A DNA stretch of 64,000 nt from Stereum hirsutum FP-91666 SS1 (lineage: Eukaryota > Basidiomycota > Agaricomycetes > Russulales > Stereaceae). A program made the position numbers and the translations under genes. This document shows, one piece after another, positions 22,580 to 34,498 of this stretch. The stretch is taken from NCBI RefSeq assembly GCF_000264905.1, contig NW_006763131.1, forward strand, positions 2,746,708 to 2,810,707, read 5' to 3'. The notes below the pieces were generated by a model, which was not told where the DNA came from, did not search any database, and saw only the letters and a list, made by a program, of their open reading frames with translations. Within the stretch, counting starts at the first letter, position 1; each line of letters starts with the position of its first letter.

Positions 22580-25500
22580 ATGGCGCTCTCCTTCAGGCCC
22601 TCAGCCTCATCTACCCACCCACAAAATGCCCTTACTTTCTCCCAGCCATCGTCGTCTAAGAATGGATACTCTTTCAGGAACTCACAGCCGCCACCCAAAC
22701 CTGCGCCAACCCTCGACTTGCCTGCCTTGCAAGATGCCAGTCGCGTCCTCCAGGACCAATTCGCGAAGGATGCACGACTGGTGCCGGATTTGGGGGAATC
22801 TTTGACTGTCCGTGCGTGTAACTTATGTCTTGGGCTGTCTGCTCAGCTTCTAATATGCATATTGCAGCTGGGGCGACGTCTTCGTTCTCGTACAGTGTCT
22901 CCCCAGATGACTCTCGGGTACAGTTCCAGAAACGGCGGTTCATCGACATTCCAGCGGAGTTATGGACACATTACACCAGTGCGTTGTGCCTTTCGTGTTC
23001 TACAAGTGAAGCTGTCACCGACATGGTATCACAGACTCTCACCATAACACTCGAATGGACATCATGCCGGAGCTCGAACGCGTATGGATATCTATTGACC
23101 ATAAGCTACTCCTGTGGGACTACGTGGATGGGTCTGTCGCTCTCTATCACCGTTCTCTCATCCATGCTCATTATACTACAGGCAGACCATGAGCACATTT
23201 GAGGACCAGCCGGACGTCATTCAGCATGTTGCTTTGGTTAAAGCAAAGCCTGGAATCTTCATTGACGAAATCAACTACCTGCTCGTGATCTGCACTGCCG
23301 TAAGCGTCGTACTTCTCGGAGTGTCTTCTACCGACGTTCCTGGTACGAACAACCGCACACGGAAGGACATTAGACTATACGCCACGGATTGGTCAATATC
23401 TGTCGACGTGGACATGGGTTCCGTTGTTGGCACAGAGGATGGTCGAATATTCATGGCAGGCCAGCAGGATGGCAACCTGTACGAGCTACATTACCAGGAG
23501 AAGGAAGGCTGGTTCGGGAAGCGGATCCAGCTCATCAATCACTCAGTAGCCGGCGTCCAGAGCTTTTTACCGCGTTTCTCTGGTCCTAATCACGAGAGTA
23601 TGTTGCATCTTCGCGGGATCGTAAACTATGCTCACCGGTCCTCTTTGTAGATCACATTATTGCGGTGGTGTCTGATCCATCACGCAATCTCATCTACACA
23701 AGGACGGCGAACAACATCATTTGCGTCTATCAACCGCAAGGCGAGAAGACGGTCCAGCTTGTCCAGACTCTGCACAACTTGTACAGAGCAGCGTTAGACA
23801 AAGCGCCTGGCTCCCCAGCAATCAATTCAAAAGCCTTCAAGTTTGTAGGCCTTTACCCAGTCGACCAAAACGAATCGCGCTCTGGCGTCTCACTCATGGC
23901 CATCACCGAAAATGGAGTTCGACTTTACTTCTCACAATCAGCCTCGCAATTAGGCTACTACCCCAATGCTGGTGCCGATGGTGCACGGGGACATCGACAA
24001 CTAACGCTCATTCATGTGCGGCTCCCTCCACCGAATCTTCTCCACCCGGACGAGCAGTCCAATAGCTATCGATCCACAGCTCCTGGCTATGGTGCTCAAC
24101 GAAACCCGTCAGAGCCAGCATCGCGGCCCTACGTTATAACTCATCTCGAAAACGTCCTGTATTCATCAGGATTGACTATCGCGGCCCAAGAAGGAGATGC
24201 TGGTGACGGTAAAGATTTCCTGCTTTGTGTAGCTCCCGAACTGCCGAAGATGGGCACTTTTGGCCAGGTCATGCCACAATATGTGAACACCCCTTACGGC
24301 GGTGGAGCTGGGCCACAGCGCCCACCTCTGGTCGAACGTGCGGCGTTGCTCACGATACCCGGACGAACATGGGCTCTGGCAGCCGTACCTCGACCTAAGA
24401 CAGCGTACGCGGCGACAATCGGCGCTCCAAACACCCCCACCCCTCCCATGACCAACGAAGTGGCGTACCAGTTTTCGGAGCCACCACGCCAATTCATGGT
24501 CATGACCAACGAGGGTATGAGCATCCTTGCCAAGCGGAGACCGCTGGACTGGTTGCGGGATGCGGTGGAGGAGCTTCAAGCTGATGGAAACATGCAGGCT
24601 CTAGTCGAGTTCCGAGATAGGTACGTCCCTTGAAGTCTTCTCTTAGGAAGCAGCTAACATTGGCGATCGATAGTTTCGGGCGTGACCAAATGTGTGCGAT
24701 GCTTTTGGCCTTGGCTTGCGGCAATACTTTCCTGGATTTGGGAGATCCTTCTCCCCTAGGGTCTGTTGCGACTCTGCCACCCGACCTCGCGAACGTGGCG
24801 AAGCAGGCGTTTTACGATTTCGGTGAAAAGCCAATGTGGACGGAGCGGATGACTTATGGTGCCAGTAAGCTCTCCTATGCTTTAAGCGAGACACCAATTC
24901 TGAAATTGTTTCCCCTGAAGGCGACGGTTCAGGCACTGCACTATTCAGCGGGCGTCGAGAAGGCCTTGCCATCTACTTTTCACGACTAGTTCGACCAGTG
25001 TGGAAGACTAAGCTGACGCAACCAGGGTATGTCGTTCTATATCTTCCCACTTGAAAGCTGTTGAGTAGCGAGCTCATCGGTGATTCCATGCAGCCCACTC
25101 GGTCTTCATGTCAGCAACATTGACGAAGAGGTTCTGTGGATGGTCCAGAAGAACATGTACGCTTTGAAAGATTTCCTCGAGAAAAACCCGCATCTCTTCC
25201 ACTCAGCAACTGGCGATTACGCCGGAGCGCGTTCAGCACCGGCCGGGGACCAGGAAGCTTGGAAGGTTATCTTCATTGCTTCTCCTTAGAGATCAGAACT
25301 TTTGCTGACATAGTGTCTCTTAAAAGGCGGAGCAGCATTCCGTTGCCCAGCTGCAGTCACTTCTTTCCCGAACTATCGAAGGAGCGGCGTTCTTCCTACT
25401 CCTTAATGACCATCGGATAGGCGAGCTCATAGCGCAGTGAGCCGACTTTTCCTTATTCTCCTGGCTGCCTATTCCTAACACATATCAGGACCGATCCAGA

Positions 25501-27770
25501 GACACAAAAGGTTATCACCAACCTAACTTTCGAAGGCCTTATCACAGGGAACGAAGGCGTTCTGGTCTCCAGATCTCTCGTCAACGTCATCATCGATCAA
25601 CAGATTGGGCAGCAAATTGGGGTAAGTACGAAGCGACTTCTACAGTTCTGCGTGACTCAACGGCTTTGCGATTTTAGGTGGATACCATCAGCGATGTTCT
25701 TCAAACCCGCTGTGGGTCGTTCTGTAGTACAGACGACGTTATGTTATACAAGGTGGGTAACTGGCAATACCCAAAACTTCTGCTTCCTCTGAATACTCTC
25801 ACTCAGGCGAAGGAGAACATCCGGAGAGCTGTCGAAAGTAGCAACCCTACGGAGCGTCAGAACCACCTCAGCGAATCACTCAGGTGAGTAATGGCCTTCT
25901 GGATTATGTTCCCTATAGCTTATACGTCCGAGTGCTTCAGGTTATTCATGAAAGGGGCACGTATACTGGATTTTGACAAGCTCCGTGAGGTAATTGGTGA
26001 CTACCAAGAGCTAAATTACGCCAAAGGCACCATCGAGCTTCCTCTTCATTGTGCGGACGCTTCAGATCCCGATCGACTCGGCCAGGAGTATTGGCAGTTA
26101 TCGCCAGAGCTATGTGTCGGTTATGGCCTCGTTATGCAGCCCGAAACATCTGCTGCGATCGCACTCGAATCAGGTGGCGATGCCGCTAGGAGAGAGGCCT
26201 GGCAGCGACGGGCACAGTGTTACGATCTCGCCTTAGACTCGTTGGAGGTTTTCGAGAGAAAAACAACCGCCGGGAACGAGAGTGCTGAGCGGGTGCGGAC
26301 CCACGCATACGAATTGGCCTTCGCGAGTTCGGATGAGATGTTCCATGCTCGCTTGTATGAGTGGTTGATCCTTCGCGGACTTGCGGATGAACTCTTAGAA
26401 GTGAGTTCGTGCATGTTCTAACTACTCTGCACCATGATACTGATATATTGCATCCGATGAAAGATGCGTCCCGCCTACCTGGAGGCCTTCCTTCAGCGAG
26501 ATCCTGCCACCGTAAAGAAGTATCAGCTACTCTGGCAGTTCTACGTCAAGGACGGGCAACCACTTAGAGCCGCCGAAGTCCTCAGTGTTCTGGCTGATTC
26601 GACACAGTAAGTCTTGTATGTCGTCGTCGGTCTTGCACTATAAGTCTCATTTTGTCCCTTCAGGTTCCCTTTGCGTCTGGTAAACCGCCTAGAGTACCTC
26701 ACGCTCGCTGTTGGTAACGCGAAATCACACCCTATCGCTGTCAACGGCAGACATGAGTCAGCAATCGCTTTCTTGACCGAACTTGAGGAAAAGCTAGAGG
26801 TCGCCCAGGTCCAATTGGAGACGTACAATGCCCTTCTTCATCCCCGCACCACGGCTGCCGGACTCGAGAAGGACACCGCGGAGCATCTCGAGTTATTGGA
26901 TCGAACGCTTCTCGATGTTTCCGAGGTGCGTTGCTTTGACTGACCACCGTTTGGCCTTAAATTGAACCCTTCTCTCCAGCTATACCAAGTGTATGCAGAG
27001 CCCTATGATCTTCATGATATCAAGCTCCTCATCCTGCACGTCTCGCAACATCGAGACGAGAAGATGGTGGTTGACATCTGGAACCGTATATTTGATGCAT
27101 GTAAGAGGAAATGTATTATTCGTCGATATACACTGTGCTAACGATGTTTTGTACAACAGGTATCAAACGGCACGAACTCGATCCGGCACAAGTAGCAGAG
27201 GAGATTCGGGGACAAGTGGAAACTTTGGGACAGCGTTTCTACCCTTCAGACTGCGCATTCCCGTTCCGTATGTTGCTCTAGTCCCAAACCAAGAGTTGTG
27301 TAAATAATACTGATGGTCTTCTCATTGTCACAGGCCATGTGACGATCCTCCTCGTTGGGTACCAACTCGAGCACACGGACGTGATACAGCCTGACTGGGT
27401 TCCCCGAACGCTCCTTCGAGCAGGTGTGCCCTTCGCCGAGATTTGGGACATTCTCCACCAGTTGCATGACTCCCATGTGCGTCGTCTTTCTTCGAAATGT
27501 TTGTGAAGCCTTATGCTAATAACTTTGTCTCTTGACTGTTAGATCCCTCCATACCATAGCTCTCAGGCGTGCGAGCTCCTCGAAGACGCCATCAGCATCC
27601 TCCTCCAGGACTGGCTCGACGCCGCGAAACGGTCCGCGGGCGAGTTCTTCCCTGTCGACCGCATCGATAGCGCGGTAAATACGTACTTAACCGAGCTGCC
27701 AAAAGCTGCTCCGTCGAGGATACGCGAGAGGTTCGAGAGTATCAGGAGGGATTTGCGGCGAAGCTGGTGA
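22580..27770 (+). CDS. nucleoporin Nup155/Nup170 family
   Basis: Start is taken at ATG 22580 (MALSFRPSASSTHPQN); an in-frame ATG at 22493 would add 29 residues. The N-terminal beta-propeller is recognisable from RRFIDIPAELW, GIFIDEINYLLVICTAV, SVVLLGVSST, GRIFMAGQQDGNLYELHY and VVSDPSRNLIYTRT. The long alpha-helical C-terminal domain follows through many exons, for example QFMVMTNEGMSILAKRRPLD, LIRTF- and LIITGNEGVLVSRSLV-like pieces, DEMFHARLYEWLILRGLADE, and a last exon with LLQDWLDAAKRSAGEFFPVD. The stop is at 27768-27770. This is an inner-ring scaffold subunit of the nuclear pore complex that binds Nup53/59 and Nup35-type linkers. The length (well over 1,300 residues) fits the family. It lies 250 bases downstream of the RecQ gene on the same strand. 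Confidence 0.93.
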
Positions 27771-28135
27771 TTTATATCGGACTATGTTTTTGTTTATGTT
27801 TTTCTTGCGTAACGAGACGAGTTTGGTTATTGATGAACTCGCGAAGTGTGGAGGTACTATACACGTTGAAGAGAGAGTTCACAATTGGTGTTCAGGCCGT
27901 TCTGCACCGATGAATTGTTTGAATCCGTTTGTGAGAGGTGTACACGCTTACGCCATTAGCTGTCCTCGTCTTCATTGTCCTATAGCTAACGACGTCTTAC
28001 GCGGCGTTGTCGATGAGTTTTGCGAGGTTTTACGCCACATTCATCCGGGTGCCACACCGTCATACATGATTCGCCACCCAGTGAGATACATCTTGTCCAC
28101 GAACCCCAACGTTCACAACCCTCTTGCCTGCAGCC
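27771..28135. other. intergenic
   Basis: About 365 bases: the Nup155 3' end and the promoter of the NOPCHAP1-like gene. Nothing else recognised. Confidence 0.4.
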
Positions 28136-29018
28136 ATGAACCCATCGCCATCAGACCGGACGACGATCGAGAGGCTTGACGTTGAAGCACCAGAGGAGAG
28201 AGAGGCAAGAATACGTGGGTCCATTCGAGACATCCTGCACTCTGTTACTCAAGCTAATGCTCTCTCATCTTCTGAATCTACAGAGACCATCCTCTCGTCT
28301 TTGAATAGCTCTCAAAATACAGGCGAGGCAACGAATGCCCCTATTTCATTGGACTTTGGGAATCGTGCCACATTTCCTGTCGAACCGCCTTCTGAACGTA
28401 TGTATCCTCCTCACGTTCGGGGTTGCTCATGGTTGCTCATGGGTCTTACTTTTTTTCTAGTCCTTGCTCGTATAGAGGCATTTCTACCAGCACTCGAGGC
28501 TTCCAACTCCCAGCTCTTGCAGCAGGCAGAAAATGACCCCCGGAGCGTCGACATTGAACATCTCAACAGAGAAGAGGGGAGGTATATTCAAATGGTGCAT
28601 GCGCTTTCCCGTAATCATCGTGAAGCTGGATAATCATGACTTTATCGCGCCTACATGATAGGATCTAGGGCTCGGGGTTTTTGAAGAGCGACGGGCGGAT
28701 GCAGGCAGCGATGACAGCTACACCTCTGACGGAGACGACAACGACGACGACGACAATGATAACTTATCATCTTCATCAAGTGACAGTTCCTCTTCCTCTT
28801 CCTCTTCATCCACCCTCTCTTCCGACGAGAGCACGACAGACTCCGAAGCGGACAGTCAAGACAACGATGGACCACAGGACCTGATCTCCCAAATCACGCT
28901 CCAAGCTCGGCCTATGCGCCCTCTACCCAAGCGTGCTCGTCCGAAGATCGAAGTTCTGTCCTCCGCAACTGGCAATGAACCTGATAACGACCCGACCGGA
29001 CCTTCAGCAGTATCATGA
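28136..29018 (+). CDS. NOPCHAP1-like (DUF4598) snoRNP assembly factor
   Basis: Three exons: ATG 28136 (MNPSPSDRTTIERLDVE) to about 28397, a middle exon from about 28461 to 28594, and a last exon from about 28665 to TGA 29018. The conserved core is RIEAFLPALEASNSQLLQQ followed, across the second intron, by GRYIQMDLGLGVFEER, which resembles the NOPCHAP1 core where a helix is followed by an I-x-M-x(2)-x-L-G-V/L-F strand. After it comes a long Asp/Ser-rich low-complexity tract (28725-28830) and a basic patch near PLPKRARPKIEVL. In animals NOPCHAP1 links NOP58 to the R2TP chaperone during box C/D snoRNP assembly. I infer the same role. Convergent with DPH4; the stops are 112 bases apart. Confidence 0.72.
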
Positions 29019-29130
29019 GGTGGTTCAAGGGTATGACACTGTCCGAGTCGAAGGCATGTATATGCTGCGAGAAATTCAAGTGAGTGACTTCATACAGATG
29101 AGTCGCAGGTCTGAGATTTACGGGATGAAA

Positions 29131-29819
29131 TTACTCCTCCTTTCCATCTGCCTCGTCGCTATCCGCCTCTCCTTCCATGACCTCGTACCCGACCCAGACG
29201 ACCTCCGAACAGCTCCCACATCCCGCCAGATGTACCCCTCTTTCCAATTCTCGTTCCCCAATCTTATACGTCCCACCGCATCGACACGAATACACCCACA
29301 TCGCCTCCTCGTCCTCTCCCGCTCCCAAAACTTCATCAAAATCATCAAGCGAAATGACCTGTGCTGGCCTGGGTACTTTTCCACCATCATCTTGCCTCGG
29401 ACGCCGTGAGATAATGAGATCGTACTGCTCCTTCAGGATTGGATCGGATAATGTTTTGTAAGCATCCTGTATTTGCCCGATATCGACTTTATTTGCGTTC
29501 TCTGGTGGTGCCAGGATGGAGGTTGTATATGTCTCGTGACCTGGAGTTGCAAAGACTCCTTGGGAAGCGGAAATACATTTGTCTGGGTGGTGGCGCAGTA
29601 AGGCATTGCGGTACGCCGACTTTAGTGTCTGAGCAGAATCCTGGACATCGGTGGTAGATGGTCGCGGTACAAGCCCGAGGACAGCGTAGTAATCTGGTAG
29701 TGGCGAATCGTTAGAATCCAGCTTTATGATGCACTGATTTTCAGGCTAATGTACAGGTTTGACTCGAATGATTGTGGATGTCCCAAGTATCGAGCGAGAA
29801 ATTGGCCTTCCGGTTCCAT
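29131..29819 (-). CDS. DPH4: DPH4 (J domain plus DPH-type zinc finger), diphthamide synthesis
   Basis: Most of the protein is one minus-strand frame ending at TAA 29131-29133. An N-terminal J domain starts at DYYAVLGLVPRPSTTDVQ, has AYRNALLRHHPDKC with the essential HPD, and ends QDAYKTLSDPILKEQYD. The C-terminal CSL zinc finger has VYSCRCGGTYKI and then LAGCGSCSEVVWVGYEV, giving CxC...CxxC. This is the DPH4 (DnaJC24/Jjj3) layout. The protein supports the first step of diphthamide formation on eEF2, with Dph1-Dph2 and Dph3. The start is unresolved: the J-domain frame meets a stop just upstream of ENQCIIKLDSND (near 29748), so a short first exon is likely. The nearest ATG is at 29819 (MEPEGQ); I could not place the donor with confidence. 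Confidence 0.85.
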
Positions 29820-29979
29820 GCGGGCAGCCGGACTTCCGAGCCGCCAGCCGTGTGGCGCGCCACTGAGACTTCCCCGAACTATGTCTCGGGTCGGCATGTT
29901 CGAGTCTGCCTTCGAGTCTGCCTTCTCTCCCGCACAGGTCTTTTTTTCTTAGTTGCACTTTCTATAAAACCTGCTTAGT

Positions 29980-31330
29980 ATGACTCCATCTCTCCACCAC
30001 TGTGACTTCGCTCTTCCCCGACACCCCAACGACGCTCCTAAATCGCTCAAGGCTTCCCTCTATCGTCATGTTCTCTTCTACCAAGATGCCCTCTCCAGAC
30101 GCAACATATGCCACTCATAATGCTCCTCTATGTCAACCCAATGGGCTCCATGCTTCTTCGCATTGCCGACCTTGGATCGGCGACATAGGATATGTCGAGG
30201 CCAATGCCTTCGTTCGGGTCTTCAACATCCTACTCCCTGCGAGCGACCCGCGACAGTCATCAGAGCTCCCTTCCCTATTCAATCCTATGTCGAGGAGAAG
30301 CAAGGACGGTCTGGATAATGTCCAGAATTCATGCACGGGCTCATGTTGTTCATCGAGTGAAGATGGTCGGCCAAGGTGTGCACCAATTATTTTGACACGT
30401 CCAGCTCGTGCTAACCTTTGCTCGGAAGACGGTCGTCTGTGACCTTCCAAACTCCTCCACAGCCGAATATTACTCGCCTATTCCGTCGTGACACTCATGG
30501 CTCTCAACACCCTACTTGGCATTGCTACATCATGGAGAATGTCAATCGCTGGCGCGATCACTTCGAGAAACTCGGACTCAACTGCCGCTTGGAAGACATG
30601 ATCCTTGTGACCGGCTTTGACCTCACAACATCCCCTGAGCCCTCCTTCCACATTCCCAGAGAAAATTCGGAGGAGACACTTGTCGGTTTGGAGCTGACAG
30701 GAGATAAGCATGACTGCAGGCTTTCTCAGACAGAGCGTGTATTCATCCGGGGTTTCCATTTCAAACTCAACGAAAAAGTCGTGCGGACACCTCCTAGCCC
30801 ACGCCCGACTCTAAAGGAGAGGCGTTTCAGCTCTACGAGGAGACTGATCTTCCAGAAGGACAATTATAATGCGCCTAAGCAGCCATTAGCACTGTTGATG
30901 CTAGACGATATTCTGCAGGTATGCCTCACCTCTCGCTCCTTTACACCCACTGTACCTGAACTCGTCTCCCAATCACAGAGGGCCCACTGCACGATGGCTA
31001 TCGTTCATGACAATGACTTTTCTTCTTTCATCGTGAGTACACCTGAGCATTTCTCACCACCTCAAACGATGACCTGGCTCCCTACATGTCTTCAGAACAG
31101 CCACCATCGCCATTGCCAGCAGAACGACGAACGTGAACTCCGAGCGTTCATGAAAGACTATTTGCGGTCTCCTCAAATAAAAACCCCCATGCATATTGCA
31201 TCTAAGCAAGGTATGTGTGCTACCGTTCACTTTTTGGACGGAATGTGAACTTACAACCACGTCAAACTTACAGCAGGTCATAACGCTGGTTTCCTCCAGC
31301 TACGCACTGAATGTGGTCGGCAACGAAAGT
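29980..31330 (+). pseudogene. frameshifted remnant of a mushroom-specific orphan gene
   Basis: A chain of protein-like segments lies in order on plus but hops between frames. ASLYRHVLFYQDALSRRNIC starts from the ATG at 29980. MLLYVNPMGSMLLRIADL follows from 30108, then YVEANAFVRVFNILLPASDP and GLDNVQ. A different frame then gives IHARAHVVHRV. A third gives FDTSSSC, and another KTVVCDLPNSSTAEYYSP. From about 30481 one frame continues with IMENVNRWRDHFEKLGLN and DMILVTGFDLTTSPEPS, then RVFIRGFHFK and a last piece AHCTMAIVHDND. I recognise this set of motifs as a recurrent Agaricomycete orphan family of unknown function. At least five frame changes without room for introns indicate a pseudogene, barring assembly errors. 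Confidence 0.6.
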
Positions 31331-31748
31331 GATCCATTGAAGTTCTATGACCCCGTGTGACAGGATAGCGAGAAGTTTAGATGAACTATATTGCCATAGA
31401 CGAATCGTCGCACCGATACTAGTAGTAGGGATGGTAACTTAGTATAGCATAGGCCCCCAAATCTCCATACCACCCTCCAATTTCGTCCTTTCCACCACGT
31501 CTGAGTAGTATAGCATTTGTCGCTGTGCTACGATAGAATAAATGCATCATACTTTGCTTCCTTTTCGCGAGGCTGGGGCTTTTGTACTCCCAGGCCACTG
31601 TGGCATCCACATACTTGTTCGGCACACTCCGAAATCGGCCTTGTGCGGAGTTTCATTGCACAAGATGAAGAGGGCTAACTTCCACACGACCTCCCTACAG
31701 ATCTCGTACGCCCTTCATACCTTGGACCTCCTAGAATTTTCTGTACGG
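31331..31748. other. intergenic, EXO5 promoter side
   Basis: About 420 bases upstream of the EXO5 ATG. The frame upstream of the chosen start is open but shows no conserved text. Confidence 0.4.
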
Positions 31749-34145
31749 ATGCCACCAGTGTCTCGTGTGGACACCCTTATCGTAGACGAATTCGATGCCT
31801 ACGATCTCTCGGAATTCTCTCAGGAGGATTTCGTTCTCCTTGATACCCTCACATCGCGCGAGCATACTCCCGTCGCATCACCAGACCCTCAGCGACGCTA
31901 CGCCGACTCTGGGACGCAGACGTTACCGGTGAGAACTGGCGGTCGGCGCGACAGCCCTGCATCAATCGCAGGAGCAGCCCTCGGTGGCCCCCGATTACCT
32001 GTTGAAATCGAACTTGCTGCTAAACCCGCTTCTCTGCCAACTCGTACTAGCGGCTCTTTGAATGTAATGGAAAGCCAGAAACCTCATAGTAAGAGCCGTG
32101 TCAAAAGTCGGAAAGCGGCAGCGTCGCCTTCCATCGATCCTCAAAGTCCTCTTGCACGACATCGTCCAAGCCAGCGTCTGAGTGTTTCAGATTTGGTAGG
32201 ACCTGTCTGGTAAGTCAATCCTCTGATACGAAAGGCTCAAGGCTCATGAGGCTCACACCTGTGTGAATTGTGGTTTTCAATGATAGGTGTGAAGTTCAAT
32301 ACGACTATGGACTCAGACAAGGCAGATCTCGAAAGCTGGCGAACCGACCGGCGTCTTTCACTTCAGCCCAAGGAAAGACAATTGTGGCTGAGCAGCAGAC
32401 CGCCATCAAGAACGAAAGAATCCTTGAGCGTGGTAGGGTACGTGATAGAGGTCAACGTTTTTAGTAGATCATGTTCAAACACGACCTTCTACAGTCTATC
32501 CACAAGCAACTGGAAAAGGAGATCCGCCCAGAGGAGGTCCTTATAGAAACTGAGACCGACGAAGAACGCTGGGCCTTGCGGTGAGGGTATAACGTCTTTC
32601 TCTGTGAGATCATACGACTGAATTCTCTGCAGGCTGGTCAACATCCTATCCTGCTTGGACAATCTCGTGGAATCAGACTATACTCGGGAGATCCCTGTAT
32701 TCGGGACTGTTCACGGTCAGCTCGTGACAGGAATCATTGTGAAATCCTCTTCCTCTCCCCTCTTTGAAAAAGTCTAATCATCTTGAACACAGGATGAGAT
32801 CATCCGAAAAGCTACGCCAGTATCGGATGCATCTTCTCCTGGGAAAAGAGCATCTCCCTCAAAAAGAGAGAGTCCGAAGAAGAGCAAGAAACAACGCAAT
32901 CCTTCTCCTTCGCAATCGGAAATTACGACATTTTTCTCCTCGCCATCAAAAACGCGGAGTCTCTCGCCTCTATCTCAGGATTCAGGTCCACCTTTTGCGA
33001 CACAGGTCTACACTTTGTTCATTCTCGACTCTAAAACCCGGCGCGCAAAGAGTCTGCCATCAACTGAGGATGCCCTCAACTCTCGACTCCAACTAATGAC
33101 CTATCATCGACTGTTATCCGAACTCCTGTCACCGTCATTCGACTTTATATCTCTCTGGGATCGTCTACATCTAGATCCTGCTCGTCTTTTCTCAGATGCT
33201 TTTCTCGAATCATCAGGCCTACTTCCAACAGCTGTACGCTGCTTGAGCGACCTTTGCGTCTTGTGGCGAAACTCTGTTGCCGCCCTCAATATCGACAGGG
33301 TGGCACCTACACTGGAGATTGTATATAGATACCGGCCGTACACTAAACGGAAGGCTTTAGATCCTGTCAAGGAGGCGGAAGAATCAGCTCAAGCCTCAAT
33401 CAGGGTCGCTGAAGAGGTCAAGAACGTAGTACAGGATATAGAAACCAACCGGCGGCAGGAGGACTCGGATCTTGCGCGCGCCATTGCGGAGAGCCTCAAG
33501 GACCACACGAATTCCGGTGGGCACTCGAAACGCGCTGATTCGATTGGGACTGGGAGATTTGGAGAGGCCAGAAAGCTGGTGTCTTCGTTGACAGAGCCAC
33601 GAGCATCGAGTTCAAGCAGTACCCTACGACAGGACCCCGAACTTGCATGGGTCGCACAGAAAGAGATGTTGAAGAGGGACGACTCAAACGCGGTGGCAGC
33701 GGTAGTGAGGAACACCTCTTTTGGCAGTAAATTGACCGGTTGGTCCTCTTATTCACCCTGTTTCTGGGTTGCTGAGACTGAATGCATTTGTAGAAGCATC
33801 TGAACTTGCTGCTGCGATACCGACTGCCCGCGACGAAACACATTCGAATGAAGACGAGAAATCAGAAGTCATCGGACGAACATTGTTCGCGATGGACGAC
33901 AGACTTTTGGACGCACATCTGAAGAGCGTATTAGCATGGTGGTATGGTCAACGTCCACCACGGGGCGTGGAGATTGAGCAATCGAGACGTTGTTTGTGAG
34001 TGACCAGCGCTAGTTCTGGAGGCTCATGATTATTTGCTGATCAGGTCATCGTGACTATATATCCAGCTCTTGCGAATACATTCAAGACTGTGAGTGGAGA
34101 GAGCAGAAAGCGTTGGAAGCAACGGCTCGGTACACAAATAATTGA
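31749..34145 (+). CDS. EXO5: exonuclease V (EXO5), Fe-S single-strand DNA exonuclease
   Basis: The start is ATG 31749 (MPPVSRVDTLIVDEFDAYD). A disordered N-terminal half leads to the hallmark SVSDLVGPVW, split by an intron, and CEVQYDYGLRQGRSRKL, holding the first cluster cysteine. Next come SIHKQLEKEIRPEEV and ERWALRLVNILSCLDNL. The nuclease core follows: FGTVHGQLVTGIIDEI (metal-binding Asp) and FILDSKTRRAKSLPS (DxK), then SRLQLMTYHRLLSELL. The C-terminal exons give RRCFSCEYIQDCEWREQKAL, with the other three cysteines of the 4Fe-4S cluster, and stop at 34145. EXO5 trims single-stranded DNA and acts in interstrand crosslink repair; the budding-yeast form is mitochondrial. Between IIDE and DSK lies an insert with a PCNA-box-like QSEITTFF at 32913-32936. 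A long charged helix with a VVQDIETNRRQEDSDLARAI segment follows the core. Confidence 0.93.
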
Positions 34146-34498
34146 CGGGGCCACAAGGAGTCTGAATCGAGTGGCCTTCCGCCTGGTTACCGAGATTACC
34201 AGTCCACTGTATCACCTTGTATTATATCTCGGCAGTGTACAACTATATTCCCTCTTTCGTGCAATACAGTGTACTCCTGTACTTAAGATCAACGCAGGGT
34301 GAGTTGCTGATGTCGAGTAACGAGGTAGGAAAACTCCGCCGTTTGTGGCAACGGGAATGACGCGCCTCGTTCAAGGCCGCAGTGCGTACAGACTTTTATG
34401 CATGCAACGCCCACGACCTGATACAAACCTATCGGCTTTCCCCCCCTCGCACCCACTCTCCTTCATTTTCATCTTCCTATACTCCTTGTAAAGTAATC
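34146..34498. other. intergenic
   Basis: About 350 bases between EXO5 and the Ctr-like gene. No coding signal. Confidence 0.4.

Noticed and set aside
28725..28830. Simple repeat of GAC/TCT-type codons
   Set aside because: It is the coding Asp/Ser tract of the NOPCHAP1-like protein rather than an independent repeat element.
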